A stretch of DNA of 64,000 nt from Aedes albopictus (lineage: Eukaryota > Arthropoda > Insecta > Diptera > Culicidae): NCBI RefSeq assembly GCF_035046485.1, contig NC_085138.1, forward strand, positions 92,363,266 to 92,427,265, written 5' to 3'. Shown piece by piece: positions 46,024-57,066 of this stretch (position 1 is the stretch's first letter; each line of letters starts with the position of its first letter). The position numbers and the translations under genes are program-made. The notes beneath the pieces were generated by a model, which made no database searches, was not told the origin of the DNA, and worked only from the letters and a program-made list of their open reading frames with translations.

Positions 46024-48533
46024 TCATGATTTAAGCAGAACAATCTTCTCCTGCAAACTCAAGGCTTCCTTTTGTGCAACTTCCAGTATTTGTCTTCGCT
46101 TTTTCTCGAGAGAATTCGCCTCTGCTTCTCGTCGTCGTTTCATCATCTTAGCTTTATCGGAATCCAAAACCTCTTTTCTACGACGGTCTTTATCTTCGAG
46201 ATAAAGCGCATGTGAATTTCGAACCCGCTGTATGAGTTTGTTCGAGATTTGTACGCTTTATAATCCACCTTCGTAATAGACACCATCATAGACCGGTCGG
46301 CGAGCTACGACCGACTCCTCGCGCATGTTTTCAAAAAGGCAATCTGCGTTTATTGAAAATCCTCTTTCTGCATTGGCATTTCCATGCGATAAGCAGCAGA
46401 TCATTTTGACGATGGAAAGAAGCTCTGAATAAGCATCTCCAATCAAAAAACTGCACCAAATTACGTCAAGTCGTTCTCTTTTACGGTCATATTGATCAAA
46501 CTTTTCGGAGTTCTTCGTTGATTAGATGACAGAACGGTATTGCTTCACTGCCATATCTGCCGTAGATCCACTGATTCGTCCACTGTCACTCATTTTAGTT
46601 AACATGCTTTCGAGTCGTCTTTTTGCCAATTTTCGATCTCTATGATCACTGCAGGATCCAGACACGAAGCCACTTTTGTCATTGGATACGTTAGAGGTGA
46701 CCGAGTCATCAGTTTCAAGACCACTGCTTGTAGCATCCCTTTGCACTCGATGCGGAATGGCAAAATATGTTTCTCCTATAAGCCCAGTGTGTTTTTGAGA
46801 ATTTTCTTGGTGTCAAATCCTAACACGACTTCCTTTGCAGGTAGGTGATTCTTGATATCATTCACATCGTCCTTGGTTACCTGTGAAACATAAATAAATA
46901 AACATAAATAATTTAGAGTAATCAAAACAAATAAACTAAAACTAGTCACGTTTTTGAAATAATATAATACAATAAAGATATATAAAATACGGAAACAAGT
47001 ACTCACCATCGAGATGTTCTTCAGTTTTTCTATCTTCATGCATCGCTCCATAATACTTCTGACCATTTGAGACATGTCGTTGTACAGAAACAGTACCATG
47101 GGACTGTCTGATTGAAACTCGCGTAGAAAGGGTTCCACTTCTGAGGCAACCGACTTGAAGAAAGCTAATTTTGCCAACAACAGAGAGTCATTTAAACAGT
47201 TTTTACCATCTTTGTACGAAGCTGATCTTGGTTCTGCTTTATCTTGCTGGATGCCTTGTACGAAGTTTTTGATGTGCGGAGAGATTTCAATCGCCCTCTG
47301 AGCAACATCAGCATTTTCCAACCATCTTCACAAAACTTCAATGGGAAAACGGTTCTTCCAGAGTACATCGTAAAGAGGGCTCGTCTTGCTGGCACATCTT
47401 TGAAAATGTTGTAGATTCCACGCATATACTTGATGATTTTCCAACCTGTACAACGAACACCGTCTTTGAACGCGCCATGAAGTATATGCAATCCACAGCT
47501 TCCCAAATCAATAAGCTCCTTGTCACTTTTCTGAACATCGAGCTTTTAACTCTCGCAAAAAGGCCCAATTGACATTGGGCCCATCCATGGACACTTGCAA
47601 CAGCTTATCAAGAGGTACTGCTCCAAGATTTTCCTTGAATGCAGTTAGAAGGTCCAATGCCCGTGATCTGCCGAGGAACTTTGATGTCATGTATCGAGTG
47701 GCTACTTCATTCTTTGAATCATCCCAAAATCGGACATTCAAATCCATTTGATGATTCTTCGTTGTCTTACTTAAAGATTCGTCAAACTCAATAACCACAA
47801 AGCTAGCATTTTGGAGGGTGTTTTCCAATTCTGATTTAAAATATGGTGGAATGCTGAACATAATCATGTAACTGATTTTATCACGCCCAAACTGAACTTT
47901 CGCAGCAGTTTGGCTATCAAAAAACATCCTTTCTATTACTGCCATGTCCTTTTCGGCAGCTCGCAGAGATTTATGATCCATTACAGTCTCCAGGCATCAC
48001 AATATCTCGGCCTTCGTCGAATCATTTTTCAACATGAACTTATCAATAGTTCCCGGAGCAGTTGATGCAGGTGGAGCATGTGGTTGAAGCACGGTTGCCG
48101 GGGACTACTGCGAGGTCTTGTCGATATATTGGTCATCCAGTATAAGCGAGGTGTAAGATGCAGTTTGATTGCTGTTTGAGGCGACAGATGAGCGGTCCAC
48201 ATTGCGCGTTAGTAATTTGGACATGTGCGTGTTGCTGACCGATGTTAGCTGAGTGTGTCGCTTTGACTTCATGTGGCTCCTAAGCGATTGTTTTCCCATA
48301 TTGCTAAGGGAAAATTCACACGCACACACTTTGCAAAATGCAAATCCTGGCTTGCCGTCAACCTGCTGCAGCCACGATAGGAACTCGTCATCTTGTAACC
48401 AAATAGCTTGTAATGAGTTTTTTTTGTTGCCATCGAGATGTCTGAAATTTGCGGAATATTTTGCATAAGCATGACAAAGAAATAAACAAAACATTAAAAA
48501 ATACCTTCGACGTGGACGAAACTGAAAAAGCAA
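46024..48533 (-). pseudogene. hAT-type transposase with BED finger, intron and many breaks
   Basis: Reading 48441 to 46024: a BED-type zinc finger comes first (CKVCACEFSLS...LRSHMKSKRH, about 48330-48240). In-frame TAG and TGA stops follow near 48100 and 47990. Next is a catalytic core with FDESLSKTTK and VSMDGPNVNW, and after a frame change near 47530 comes LGSCGLHILHGAF with a basic stretch. A second frame change lies near 47330. The C-terminal dimerisation-type block is LSHGNANAERGFS (about 46400-46360). A basic coiled-coil tail ends at a TGA at 46024. A GT...AG intron (donor gtgagt at 47006, acceptor ttcacag at 46881, 126 bp) interrupts the gene cleanly. A second possible intron lies at 48504-48442. 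Clearly inactive. The family call rests on motif order. Confidence 0.78.
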
Positions 48534-48536
48534 CTA

Positions 48537-49496
48537 CACTCATTGCACAATTATGGGTCACACACAATTATTAGTCACTTTCCACTTGAATAGATAAATA
48601 CTAATTAATTGCAAGCTTTTGTTAGCCACTATCATTTTTCGTTGATGAAATGATTTGTTTTGTGTCACTATACGTATCGCACACGGGCTTATACGTCAAA
48701 ACATACCTATTTTCAGTAATTTTTTGTTCGGAGTAAAACCATCTGTCAAAGTAACGCTTCGATTGTGAACATTAGAAAGTTCGTGCGCTGTTTTCGTAAG
48801 CTCTGTAAAGGCGAGCTTTAGTGATTTTCGAGTGCGAAATGGTATCGTCACCAGAACAAAGGTATAATTTACGTTCTGAATGTAGAAATTCATGTGACTG
48901 CAGCTAATTAAAGCTTATTTCAGGCAAAATTTAAATGACTCATTATTGTGACAAGGAACACCGAAAATCACACAATTATGGGTCACTTTTTGTGCAGCAT
49001 AATATTGACAGTTCTGCGTACATGGGCATTGCATACTTTTAGGCGTTTATCAGTGGTTGTGTTGGAGATTTTGTCCCAATTTTGAAAAATTTATTCCAAA
49101 TCGTGAAAACACGCTTCGTTAAGAGGTTTGAGACCAGTTTTAGATTCCACTATAGTTGATCTATCTAGAATAAGTGACCATTCATTGAAAAAATAGACAA
49201 AAAATTATTGTTGAGTCGATTCCTCTTGAGTGACCCATAATAGGCAACAAATTGACCCATAATTGTTACACAGCCAATTTTGACCCATAATTGTGGTTTT
49301 CATTATTCACCAACATTTCAGTAATTTTCACCGTATAAAGTGAATTTTACAAGCAGATTTTTATATAAAACAATAAAAAGGAGTTTCAATGAAGAGAATG
49401 TAAAATAAAAATAATGAAAGTATTATTTTTGTATGAAAAACGATTCATATTATGAAATGATTGTTCCTTGAGTGACCCATAATTGTACAATGAGTG
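48537..49496. mobile_element. 960-bp TA-flanked inverted-repeat element
   Basis: The left end, CACTCATTGCACAATTATGG, matches the inverse of the right end (TTGTACAATGAGTG with gtgacccataa). TA lies on each side (48535-48536 and 49497-49498). The word gacccataattgt recurs internally near 48970, 49235, 49254 and 49280. It lies just upstream of the transposase coding region and separates it from its presumed promoter. No protein is encoded. Confidence 0.82.
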
Positions 49497-49987
49497 TAAT
49501 TTAGACTAATTGTTGCGGGACGTAATGTGTGGCGTAGGTAGAGACGTAGCTGGAGAAGTTTTTTTTTTCTATATTTCACTTAAGTCACAAAGCTATTTTC
49601 GAGAATTCACTGAACATTTGACGATATTGACAGCGCGCGTGTTTTCGTTTTTTCCTGTAGGCGCAAGAAACAGCTGTCAGATTTTCGCGCGCACAGGCAA
49701 AGTTAGCCCACACGCATATAAAAAAATGATTAAAACATGGATACAAGCAAACCGGCAAATATCTACATATGCTACGCATTATTTTTTAAGAGTGAATTAG
49801 TTTAAATTAAAACAATCCAGTTAGTATAGCACATTTTGCATCAATTGGATCTAGTCAACAGGCATAAAAAACTTGATCATAAATTTTCCTTGATCAAACC
49901 AAAAATTCCCTGACTTTCCCTATCTTTCCAGGTCATAAATTGATTTCCCTGACTTTCCAGGTTTTTCCAGGTAGTCAACACTCTGTC

Positions 49988-51239
49988 AGATTAGTCATTA
50001 ATCTAAATTGCCTGAAAGTAGGCTGTCGCATTGAGGCCTGAAACCATGAGCCTGCTATAAGCTGTAGCACTACAAATGCTTAAATGACGATCAGGGACAT
50101 ATTCACCAATAGAACATACAAAACAAACTGTTCTTCATGCATTTCTTTTCTTTATATTGTAAACTCAAATAAACAAAATAAACCGTAACATTCTTGCATC
50201 ATGGAGGTGACATACTACAATTTGTTATTGCTAACCAACACCAAAGCGTATTGGTGGAAGTGATTTCAGGATTACTGAAATACTGATAGTATTATGATTG
50301 AAAACTAATCATCAATTTAATATGAAGAATTGTAATGACCTGACTAGAGAAACCAATAATCGTGAATCTCGAAAAACCAATGGATAACTATGTTTTGAAT
50401 TCCAACGGGTTATGGGTCTAGTAGTAACCTCTGGCAAAGAACAATTCCAAAAGTTAAATTTCAAAGTTCCCTTTAGACAGCTCTTAAAGATTAGTAAGGT
50501 GGAGGAAAGCGCCTCTGAAGTTACTGGAGACGGCTAAGGTGACTGGCAGCGCGCCGTGTCCCTATTGAGCGGGAGATACCATGTGTAGCAGAAAGTAAGA
50601 TGCACTGATACAAGGGGATTTAGTGTAGTACATGCGTTACACTCCCCATCACAACAAAAAAATGGATAAAGGCATCTTTCTTCAAATGATTATCTTAAAA
50701 CTTATTACAGATCATGGCTGGAAACGAGGCGATAACTACCGCGCAACCAACTCAAACTTAACTCGTTCAGGACGGGAATTATTCGCGCCAGCCGAAACAA
50801 TCGATGGTAGTGGTCGATTCTGGTCTGCTGATACCGCTGCTCCCGAAGAAACGGTCGTGCGAGATGATGATATCCGGCAAATACCGGAACAAGATACGGA
50901 GTCAGCCGGGGGAGCAGCCTTTACGAGAAACCGATGTCCGGCAAGTACTGGATCTGAGTGACCGTGAAGGAATAAGAAATAATAGTGATGAAATAATAGA
51001 GAGAAGAAATAGGAAAACAAAGTTTCTTGCTGGCCTACCCCGGGCGTTCGAAGAGAGTTCGACATCAAACTGTAGACGATATTGTATTGAAGCCCAAAGC
51101 CCCGTAGGATTGGGAATTCCTTGGTTTTAGTCACGAGCTATGAAAGCAACTGAAGGCTGTCAACGAAAAGCAACCTGCCAGAGAAAATTGCGATTACAGG
51201 ATTGACTGATGGACCATGAATTGAACCTCGTCATCATCT
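49988..51239. other. No confident gene
   Basis: AT-rich DNA. Two overlapping open frames at 50632-51130 (109 and 108 codons) are acidic/Arg-rich and unrecognised. Their composition differs from the flanks and might derive from a retroelement gag, but no motif supports that. Confidence 0.35.
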
Positions 51240-51810
51240 TGCATTTCCTGGAGCAATACCCGAAGGAATGCCTAAAGGAATCTCCGAAGGAATACTCGAG
51301 AAAAAAATTAGAAGAATTTCAGAAGAAATTTACGGAGCAATCCCAGATGGAGTTCTGTAACAAATAAAAAAAAGAACTATTGATGGCCCACGTTGGGTGC
51401 CATATCCCGAACAAATAATAATGGAACCCTAAATGTTCTATTTTATTTTTCGCTTGGCCCCACGAAAAATAAGACAGAACACTACAAATCCACAATAATG
51501 CATGACTACACAAATTGACACAGACATAAAACAATAATTTTATACCATAAGGATAAGGGACATTTTAACACACGAACACTAGCGTGAACCTTTCCACACA
51601 CAAAAATTCACGCTAATTCAAAGGCTGGGCCACCCCGAATTGGGTTTAAATGCAAGACGGCTGCATTTTGATGTCCGTGCTAGGAACCGTTTGCCTGTCT
51701 TGCAGTCATTTATCGCCCGAAATGACCTGAAAGTATGCAACCACTTCGGTTGCTAGGGCTATTTTTCTCCCTATAAATGCACATTAAAATTGTGAGAGTT
51801 AAAATTGCTA
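51240..51810. repeat. Short GGAATTCC-type array and an LTR-leader-like remnant
   Basis: At 51240-51355, units such as aatacccgaaggaatgcc and gaatctccgaaggaatac repeat. At 51370-51540, gcccacgttgggtgcc and acagaacactacaaatcc match words at 32245-32340. The rest (to 51810) shows a ttgcctgtcttgcag-type sequence with no assignment. Confidence 0.45.
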
Positions 51811-52037
51811 TGACGGATGTCATCATTGGCTTAGATATGACCGACTCGCTCGGTAGGTTGGTTCAGACTGTTTTATTGTATTTCAAACTATCTTATTCTA
51901 ATGTATGTACGTGCAAAGGTCCGAGACACTGCGCATATATAAAAATGCTGAGATCGCATGGTTCCCACGGGAAGGTAGGAACGATGCACACGTATTGCAT
52001 TTCGGGTTACATGCGCGGTGTAACCGAATCCATCACA
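51811..52037 (-). repeat. 3' LTR (element orientation)
   Basis: On the minus strand it starts TGTGATGGATTCGG and ends CATCCGTCA, a TG...CA pair. It is preceded by a purine-rich aggggtaagg (plus-strand complement at 52038-52047), a likely polypurine tract. The minus strand contains AATAAA (about 51872) and a TATA-like tttttatatatg. Confidence 0.93.
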
Positions 52038-52172
52038 CCTTACCCCTAAAGAAAATCGATTAGTTTATAATCGTAAATACTATATTTTTAACAAATATTA
52101 CTTTCACATTTTTGTACGATACTTCCTTCCTCCTCAACAAAAATGCTGGAGGCATTGATTTGAATGAAATTA

Positions 52173-52930
52173 CTATTTTATTAATCTAGATATATGTACT
52201 TTCATTTTCTTGTTTTGATTGTTAGCAATTGTAGCGTTTGGTTCTGAAAGTTCAATTACTTTATACGGGCCATTATTGGTAGAGTCTAATTTATTTCTGT
52301 TTTCTATTTTAAGGTAGACATTGTCGCCTATTCTCAATGGGGTGGCTAATATATTTGCATTGGCTCTTTCGGTTCGTTTGACCTTTTCACTTTTTATTGT
52401 GTTCAAGACTCTTTCGTGAATTACTTGAAATCTGAATTTAAGCTCTTTTGCATAGGAATCAACATTGTATAATGGATCAGGTATTGTGTTATTTTTATCA
52501 TAGAAATCGAATTTATTTGCCGGTCTTCCAAATAGTAGTTCAAAAGGTGTAAAGCCATGACTCAAGTTTGGTGTGGTGTTATAACAGAAGCAGTAAAATG
52601 GAAGCCAAGAATCCCAGTCATCTCTCCGCTCGTTTGAAAAGATTCGCAAATATTCATTTAAACATCTGTGGTTTCTTTCAAGAGCACCGATGGTCTGGGG
52701 GTGATACGCCGTAGAACATATATGATTAATTTTGAGAGAATTGCACACTTCATCAAAGACACCTTTATACTCGGTTCCTTGGTCTGTTTTAATATTTTTC
52801 ATGGGGCCAAATGGTAAGATGCATTTTTCAATTAGAGCCTTAGCTATGGTTTGTGCGGATTTGTCTGGTATAGGCAGAGCCAATACGTATTTTGAAAAGT
52901 CGCATTGTAGGGTTATCGCGTAACGATTTC
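52173..52930 (-). CDS. Integrase, catalytic core remainder and C-terminal domain (out of frame with pol)
   Basis: This is the continuation of pol in a frame shifted by one base near 52930. It carries the second Asp (IKTDQGTEYKG), the Glu at standard spacing (IGALERNH), and a C-terminal GPY/F-type module (NNGPYKVIEL) before the stop at 52173. Only 135 bp separate it from the 3' LTR, leaving no room for env. The single-base break lies in a region with no slippery heptamer, so it is more likely a mutation or sequence error than programmed. The functional state of this copy depends on it. Confidence 0.85.
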
Positions 52931-52939
52931 CATGCTCTG

Positions 52940-55789
52940 TTAGCGTAAATGTATTGTATCGATTGATACAACATCGAATGGTTTTACAGAGCTTGTTGTT
53001 ATAACAGATTTAGTTTTGAGCGGTATGAAATGTTTGTTAAGTTTACAGTGCATGCATGCGTTAACGTAATCCGAAATACTTTTTTTCATGTTAGTCCAGG
53101 TATAAGATGCTTTAAGTTTTTTGTACATCTTGTTTATACCTATATGACCACCGACGGGTGAGTCGTGGTACAATTTGATAAGATTCATTATGTCATTACT
53201 GTTTGATATCAACCTTGGGTTTTCGAATAGTATTAAGGTAACATTCCTAAGAATGTGATTACCCATTTCTTTAAAATTATTAACGTCGACGTATTTAAAT
53301 AGTATATCATCTTTTGCTATAGCAATGCGCGTTGGAATGTGTATTCCACTTTCATTATTCTTGGGATCCCGTTTATCAAGTATATTGAAAATTTGCTCTA
53401 GTGCAAATTTTCTATTCCTCGGAGCACTAAAATTTAAATATCCTTTTGAATAATTCTTCTTAAACAGTATCATTGATAGGTTATTATTTGAACTATTATT
53501 TGAAATAAACGATAGTTTGTGCAGTCCAAAAGCATTTTCGATGCCAAACGTTTCAATCACGTTGAGTTGATCAGGCTCTTGGGTTGGAACGCTTGTATCT
53601 CTTTGCTTTTGTTGCCGTTTGGACATTGATCTCGTTATAATATACATACTTTTAAGAGATTCTATATCTACTTCTATTCTAGATAGTGCGTCAGCGATTG
53701 CATTCGTTGTACCTTTGATGTACTCTATAGAAAAGTCATACTCTTCGAGTTCGAGCCTCATGCGAGACAATTTTGATGTAGGGTTTTTAAGTGAAAATAA
53801 GTAAACCAATGGTCGATGATCGGTTTTTACAATAAATCGTCGACCATACAAGGGCCTGAAGTAATTGATCGCCCAGTGTATCGCGGTAAGTTCCTGCTCG
53901 ATGGTAGATTTGTTAGCTTCGCCTCTCGTGAATGCTCTACTCGCATATGCGACAGGTAGCTCACGATCTCCATGTAGTTGGGCTAATACCGCGCCACAGG
54001 CAACTTTTGACGCATCCGTGGTTAGGATAAATGTTTTTCGATAATCGGGAAATTGGAGAATACGTGGTGAAGTTAATTGTCGTTTCAGTACATCAAATGA
54101 ATTTTGGCAGTCAATGCTCCATATGAATTTAGTATTTTTTCTCAGAAGCTTGTTCAGCGGGTTTGCTATTGACGCGAAATTGGGAATAAATCGCCGATAA
54201 TAATTGCACAGAGCAACGAATCGACGTGTTTCATCTGCGTTCTTAGGGACCGGATAGTTGAAGATTATTGAGCATTTTGAAGGGTCTTGTTGGATACCGT
54301 TAGCGGATATATGGTGCCCTAAAAATGTAACCTCGCTTTTGAAAAAGTTACATTTGCTTGGGTTTAGTTTAAGGTTGAAATCTCTCATTCGTTGAAATAC
54401 TTTTTTCAGATTAGCCAGGTGGTGTTTAATGGAGCAACCTGTTACTATGACGTCGTCGATGTACAGGAATGCACATTCGGGTGAAAGACCACTCAGTGCA
54501 ATCGTCATCATCCGCTGAAAACTATTTGGACTCACGTTCAGTCCAAATGGCAAGCGGTTGAATTCATAATGACCGGTGTCTGTCGAAAAAGCTGTATATT
54601 TCTTGCACGCTTCCGCTATTGGGATTTGATGAAATCCGGACCGTAGATCGAGCGTGGAGAAATATCTCGCTCTCCCCAGTTGGTCAAGAATATCGTCAAT
54701 CCTTGGGAGCGGAAATTTATCGGCCATGATGTTCTTATTTAGTTGTCTAAAGTCGACAACTAATCGCCAGTTGTTTTGGTTATTAGATGCCTTCTTTGGA
54801 ACAAGAAGGACGGGTGAATTTAAAGGAGATTTTGAATGTTGGATTACATCCTCGCGAAGCATTTTCTCCACCTGCCTATTTATCTCCGACCTTTGGGATT
54901 CGGGAGTCCTGTAGTTTTTAATGTAGGTTGGTTTTGGATTTTCCAGAAAGATTTGCTGTTCGTAAAAGTTATTGCATGTAAGCATGTCGTTGTTCAGTGA
55001 GAATATGTCGCTGAATTCAGTGCACAAATGTTCGAGATTACTTTTGACTATCGGGTCAGGATGCTGTATGTTGAGTTCAGATAGTAGTTGTTTGTTCCTG
55101 TCTTTCGTATTTCGGTTGTTTGAATCGGAAACACTTTGAAAATTTTTTAAAGGTTCTAGTTTAGGCATGAAGTTTATGGGAATTACTGCATTAGATTCAG
55201 TTGTATTCAGAAATTTCAGATAGGTGTTGTCTTTGTCGATTATTGAGTTGGCGTAGAATATGCCGGGGTTAATTTCCTGCGCAACTGCTACCATTGGTTC
55301 CGGGATGGTAGGTATTCTTACTTGTTTTATTATTTCGCAACGGGGCGGGATAATGAATTTTCCGTGAAGGTTATCGACAATGGGCAGGGAGGCGTTTGCT
55401 GTTCCGATATGAAGTATCCAACTATCATAATTAATTTGGCATTTATACGCGGTGAAGAAGTCTCTTCCAAGAATTCCGTCAGTCGGAATTGGGAAATCGT
55501 TTTTCACTATATGTAATTTTTGTGGGAGTTTGTTACCGTCTATCAATATGTTGGAATAGGTACTTGCGATTGTTTTTTCAGATGTGTGTCCAATTCCTGT
55601 TATATTACACGTGTCGTTTGGAAATACGGTACGGTTTAAATTTACTTTGTTTGCTTTAATAATCGAGATGTCAGAACCACAGTCGATCATCAATGTGCAC
55701 TGTGAGTCTGATAAATCGGTCATTAGGTAAACAAAGTTTGTAGCGGCCACGTTTATTGCATAAGCTGTCCTAGCGGTACCCCTAAAAAA
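52940..55789 (-). CDS. Pol: protease, RT, RNase H, N-terminal integrase
   Basis: It is probably translated as a Gag-Pol fusion; the frame is open to 55984 but that part overlaps gag. The protease block TLMIDCGSDISII lies near 55690, with Cys in place of the usual Ser/Thr after the catalytic Asp. RT carries PKKASNNQNNWRLVVDFRQL, LPFGLNVSP and the catalytic YIDD at 54452-54463. RNase H carries LTTDASKVACGAVL, IEQELTAIHW and KTDHRPLVYL, and ends with a DALSR motif near 53690. Integrase begins with an HHCC finger (YHDSPVGGHIG ... CMHCKLNKH) and reaches the first catalytic Asp (SIDT) near 52955. The frame then ends at TAA, a break compared with the downstream frame. Confidence 0.9.
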   Translation of the reverse strand, partial: FFRGTARTAYAINVAATNFVYLMTDLSDSQCTLMIDCGSDISIIKANKVNLNRTVFPNDTCNITGIGHTSEKTIASTYSNILIDGNKLPQKLHIVKNDFPIPTDGILGRDFFTAYKCQINYDSWILHIGTANASLPIVDNLHGKFIIPPRCEIIKQVRIPTIPEPMVAVAQEINPGIFYANSIIDKDNTYLKFLNTTESNAVIPINFMPKLEPLKNFQSVSDSNNRNTKDRNKQLLSELNIQHPDPIVKSNLEHLCTEFSDIFSLNNDMLTCNNFYEQQIFLENPKPTYIKNYRTPESQRSEINRQVEKMLREDVIQHSKSPLNSPVLLVPKKASNNQNNWRLVVDFRQLNKNIMADKFPLPRIDDILDQLGRARYFSTLDLRSGFHQIPIAEACKKYTAFSTDTGHYEFNRLPFGLNVSPNSFQRMMTIALSGLSPECAFLYIDDVIVTGCSIKHHLANLKKVFQRMRDFNLKLNPSKCNFFKSEVTFLGHHISANGIQQDPSKCSIIFNYPVPKNADETRRFVALCNYYRRFIPNFASIANPLNKLLRKNTKFIWSIDCQNSFDVLKRQLTSPRILQFPDYRKTFILTTDASKVACGAVLAQLHGDRELPVAYASRAFTRGEANKSTIEQELTAIHWAINYFRPLYGRRFIVKTDHRPLVYLFSLKNPTSKLSRMRLELEEYDFSIEYIKGTTNAIADALSRIEVDIESLKSMYIITRSMSKRQQKQRDTSVPTQEPDQLNVIETFGIENAFGLHKLSFISNNSSNNNLSMILFKKNYSKGYLNFSAPRNRKFALEQIFNILDKRDPKNNESGIHIPTRIAIAKDDILFKYVDVNNFKEMGNHILRNVTLILFENPRLISNSNDIMNLIKLYHDSPVGGHIGINKMYKKLKASYTWTNMKKSISDYVNACMHCKLNKHFIPLKTKSVITTSSVKPFDVVSIDTIHLR

Positions 55790-57066
55790 GGATGGTTTGC
55801 GCTTTGTTGCGGCATTTGTGGGGGCGTTTGATAATGTTGTTGCATTTGGGGCATCTGTGCATGATGCGCTTGTTGTAAGTGGGGTTGACCTGGTGTCATT
55901 TCTTGGGCCAGATACATATTTCTCTGTTGGAAACCTCCTCTTTGGTTTCCATATCTCTGAAAATTGCCTGGGGACCCGCGCCAATTGCGGAAACTTCTGC
56001 GGTTTTGTTGGAAATTTTGGCGATTTTGTTGAAAGTTTCCAGATCTGTTTCCTTGAAATTGTCGACCTGTGTTGCCGTTAATAAATCTGCGCCGATTTTG
56101 TCTTCCTCTACCGTCCCGAGGATGACCTCGAGAATAGAACACGTTAGCAGAGGTGGGTTCATTAGCGTTCTGTTGTGGTTTGTTTTCGGTAACCTTTTGG
56201 ATCGCTTCGTTAAGTGTCGCGAAATTACTAGCTTTCAGAATTAAGCTACTTTCTTTGCATTTTACGCCGGCAGCAAGCGCTTTTACAGCAGCTTTTGTTG
56301 CCAATTTTGAAGCTGCAGCAGCTGGGATTTGTTCGCTTAGGTATGATTTTTCTAGATCAAGGGCTATTTTTTCCACTTGGTCCGTGAATGAGTTTAAATC
56401 TTTTGTTTGTTTTGTTGCATTAAGTTTGGCTAGCGCAACTTCTGGAGGTTGTTCCTCCTTGCAGTTATCTTTCAAGGCGTCGATGATGGCTTGAATACTG
56501 GCGGGATTTTGGCCAACTGCGGCTCGTGCTCTCCCATCCAATTTGGATTGTATTACAGCAATAGCTCCTGCGCGGTTTACGTCGCTTTCGAGCAGGGCTA
56601 GTGCACTGAGTGCTGATAATACTTTATTAGGTTTTCCTCCGGTACCATCATATTCGGGTACCGTTTGGCTAGCTGTCATAATCATATCTTTCAAAGAAGC
56701 CATTATAACGTTTCTGTAATGTCTACGCTTTAGTTTTATAAAAAATATGAATGCTAACGCTATTGTTTTAACGCACAAGGTAGACTCTTTTGCATAAACT
56801 AGTTTATGGTTGATTATTAGAATAATATTGTCGTATTTTTGTCTGGCACCTTTTATATAAAATGTAAGTTCAGCAGATGTGAACTTATTTTCATATTGTC
56901 TAAGCAAATTGCTTAAATGGTTTAGCGTTTGAAAAGCTTGATGCTTTTTATTTGTTAAAAAACTTTTATTATAGTTTCTGTTTGGTGCTTTATTAAAATT
57001 AGTTAGAATAGTGTTAAGAACGGCGATATGGGTATCAATTTCCAGCTTTAATGTTTCGATATCCAT
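55753..57066 (-). CDS. Gag of the LTR retrotransposon
   Basis: The frame is 437 codons from an ATG at 57066. A second candidate start is the ATG at 56703 (MASLKDMIMT), preceded by a basic stretch. Residues about 120-290 are helical, Ala/Leu/Lys-rich and capsid-like (GRARAAVGQNP, EEQPPEVALAKLNATKQ). From about residue 305 the protein is Arg/Gly/Gln/Asn-rich with RGG-like motifs (GHPRDGRGRQNRRRF, QGNRSGNFQQNRQNF). No CCHC zinc knuckle is present, so RNA binding is presumably by the RGG region, as in several insect gypsy-like Gags. The tail is Gln/Met/Pro-rich. It ends at TAA 55753-55755, 28 nt past a slippery site that would fuse it to pol. Confidence 0.85.
   Translation of the reverse strand: MDIETLKLEIDTHIAVLNTILTNFNKAPNRNYNKSFLTNKKHQAFQTLNHLSNLLRQYENKFTSAELTFYIKGARQKYDNIILIINHKLVYAKESTLCVKTIALAFIFFIKLKRRHYRNVIMASLKDMIMTASQTVPEYDGTGGKPNKVLSALSALALLESDVNRAGAIAVIQSKLDGRARAAVGQNPASIQAIIDALKDNCKEEQPPEVALAKLNATKQTKDLNSFTDQVEKIALDLEKSYLSEQIPAAAASKLATKAAVKALAAGVKCKESSLILKASNFATLNEAIQKVTENKPQQNANEPTSANVFYSRGHPRDGRGRQNRRRFINGNTGRQFQGNRSGNFQQNRQNFQQNRRSFRNWRGSPGNFQRYGNQRGGFQQRNMYLAQEMTPGQPHLQQAHHAQMPQMQQHYQTPPQMPQQSANHPFLGVPLGQLMQ
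55783..55789 (-). promoter_or_regulatory. Predicted -1 ribosomal frameshift site (T TTT TTA)
   Basis: In the gag frame the codons read CCT TTT TTA, giving the heptamer T-TTT-TTA with canonical X-XXY-YYZ phasing. A -1 shift here enters the pol frame (FFRGTARTAY). The gag stop follows 28 nt downstream. Gag and pol overlap by 232 nt, and pol has no ATG at its start. A downstream stimulatory structure was not evaluated. Confidence 0.75.

Larger units (their letters stand above)
43981..49987 (-). mobile_element. 6.0-kb hAT-like DNA transposon, decayed
   Basis: The ends are GACAGGGTGTCGACT and the inverse of GACAGAGTGTTGACT. They are followed on both sides by subterminal ttccctgactttccctgg / ctttccaggtttttccagg repeats. 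A minus-strand BED-finger/hAT transposase remnant fills 46024-48441. The left end lies directly against the poly(A) of the R1 LINE. No matching 8-bp target duplication was found (aaaaaaga against tcagatta). A TA-flanked element is nested at 48537-49496 and a 186-bp duplication at 44814-45201. Confidence 0.75.

Noticed and set aside
50632..51130. Two overlapping ~108-codon frames as a gene
   Set aside because: No domain, no homology recognised, and strongly overlapping frames.
51777..52049. Frame in the LTR repeated at 57921-58277
   Set aside because: The identical translation comes only from LTR identity; no start context or domain supports a protein.
55797..56494. Plus-strand frames opposite gag
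   Set aside because: They lie antisense to a well-supported gag and are probably chance.
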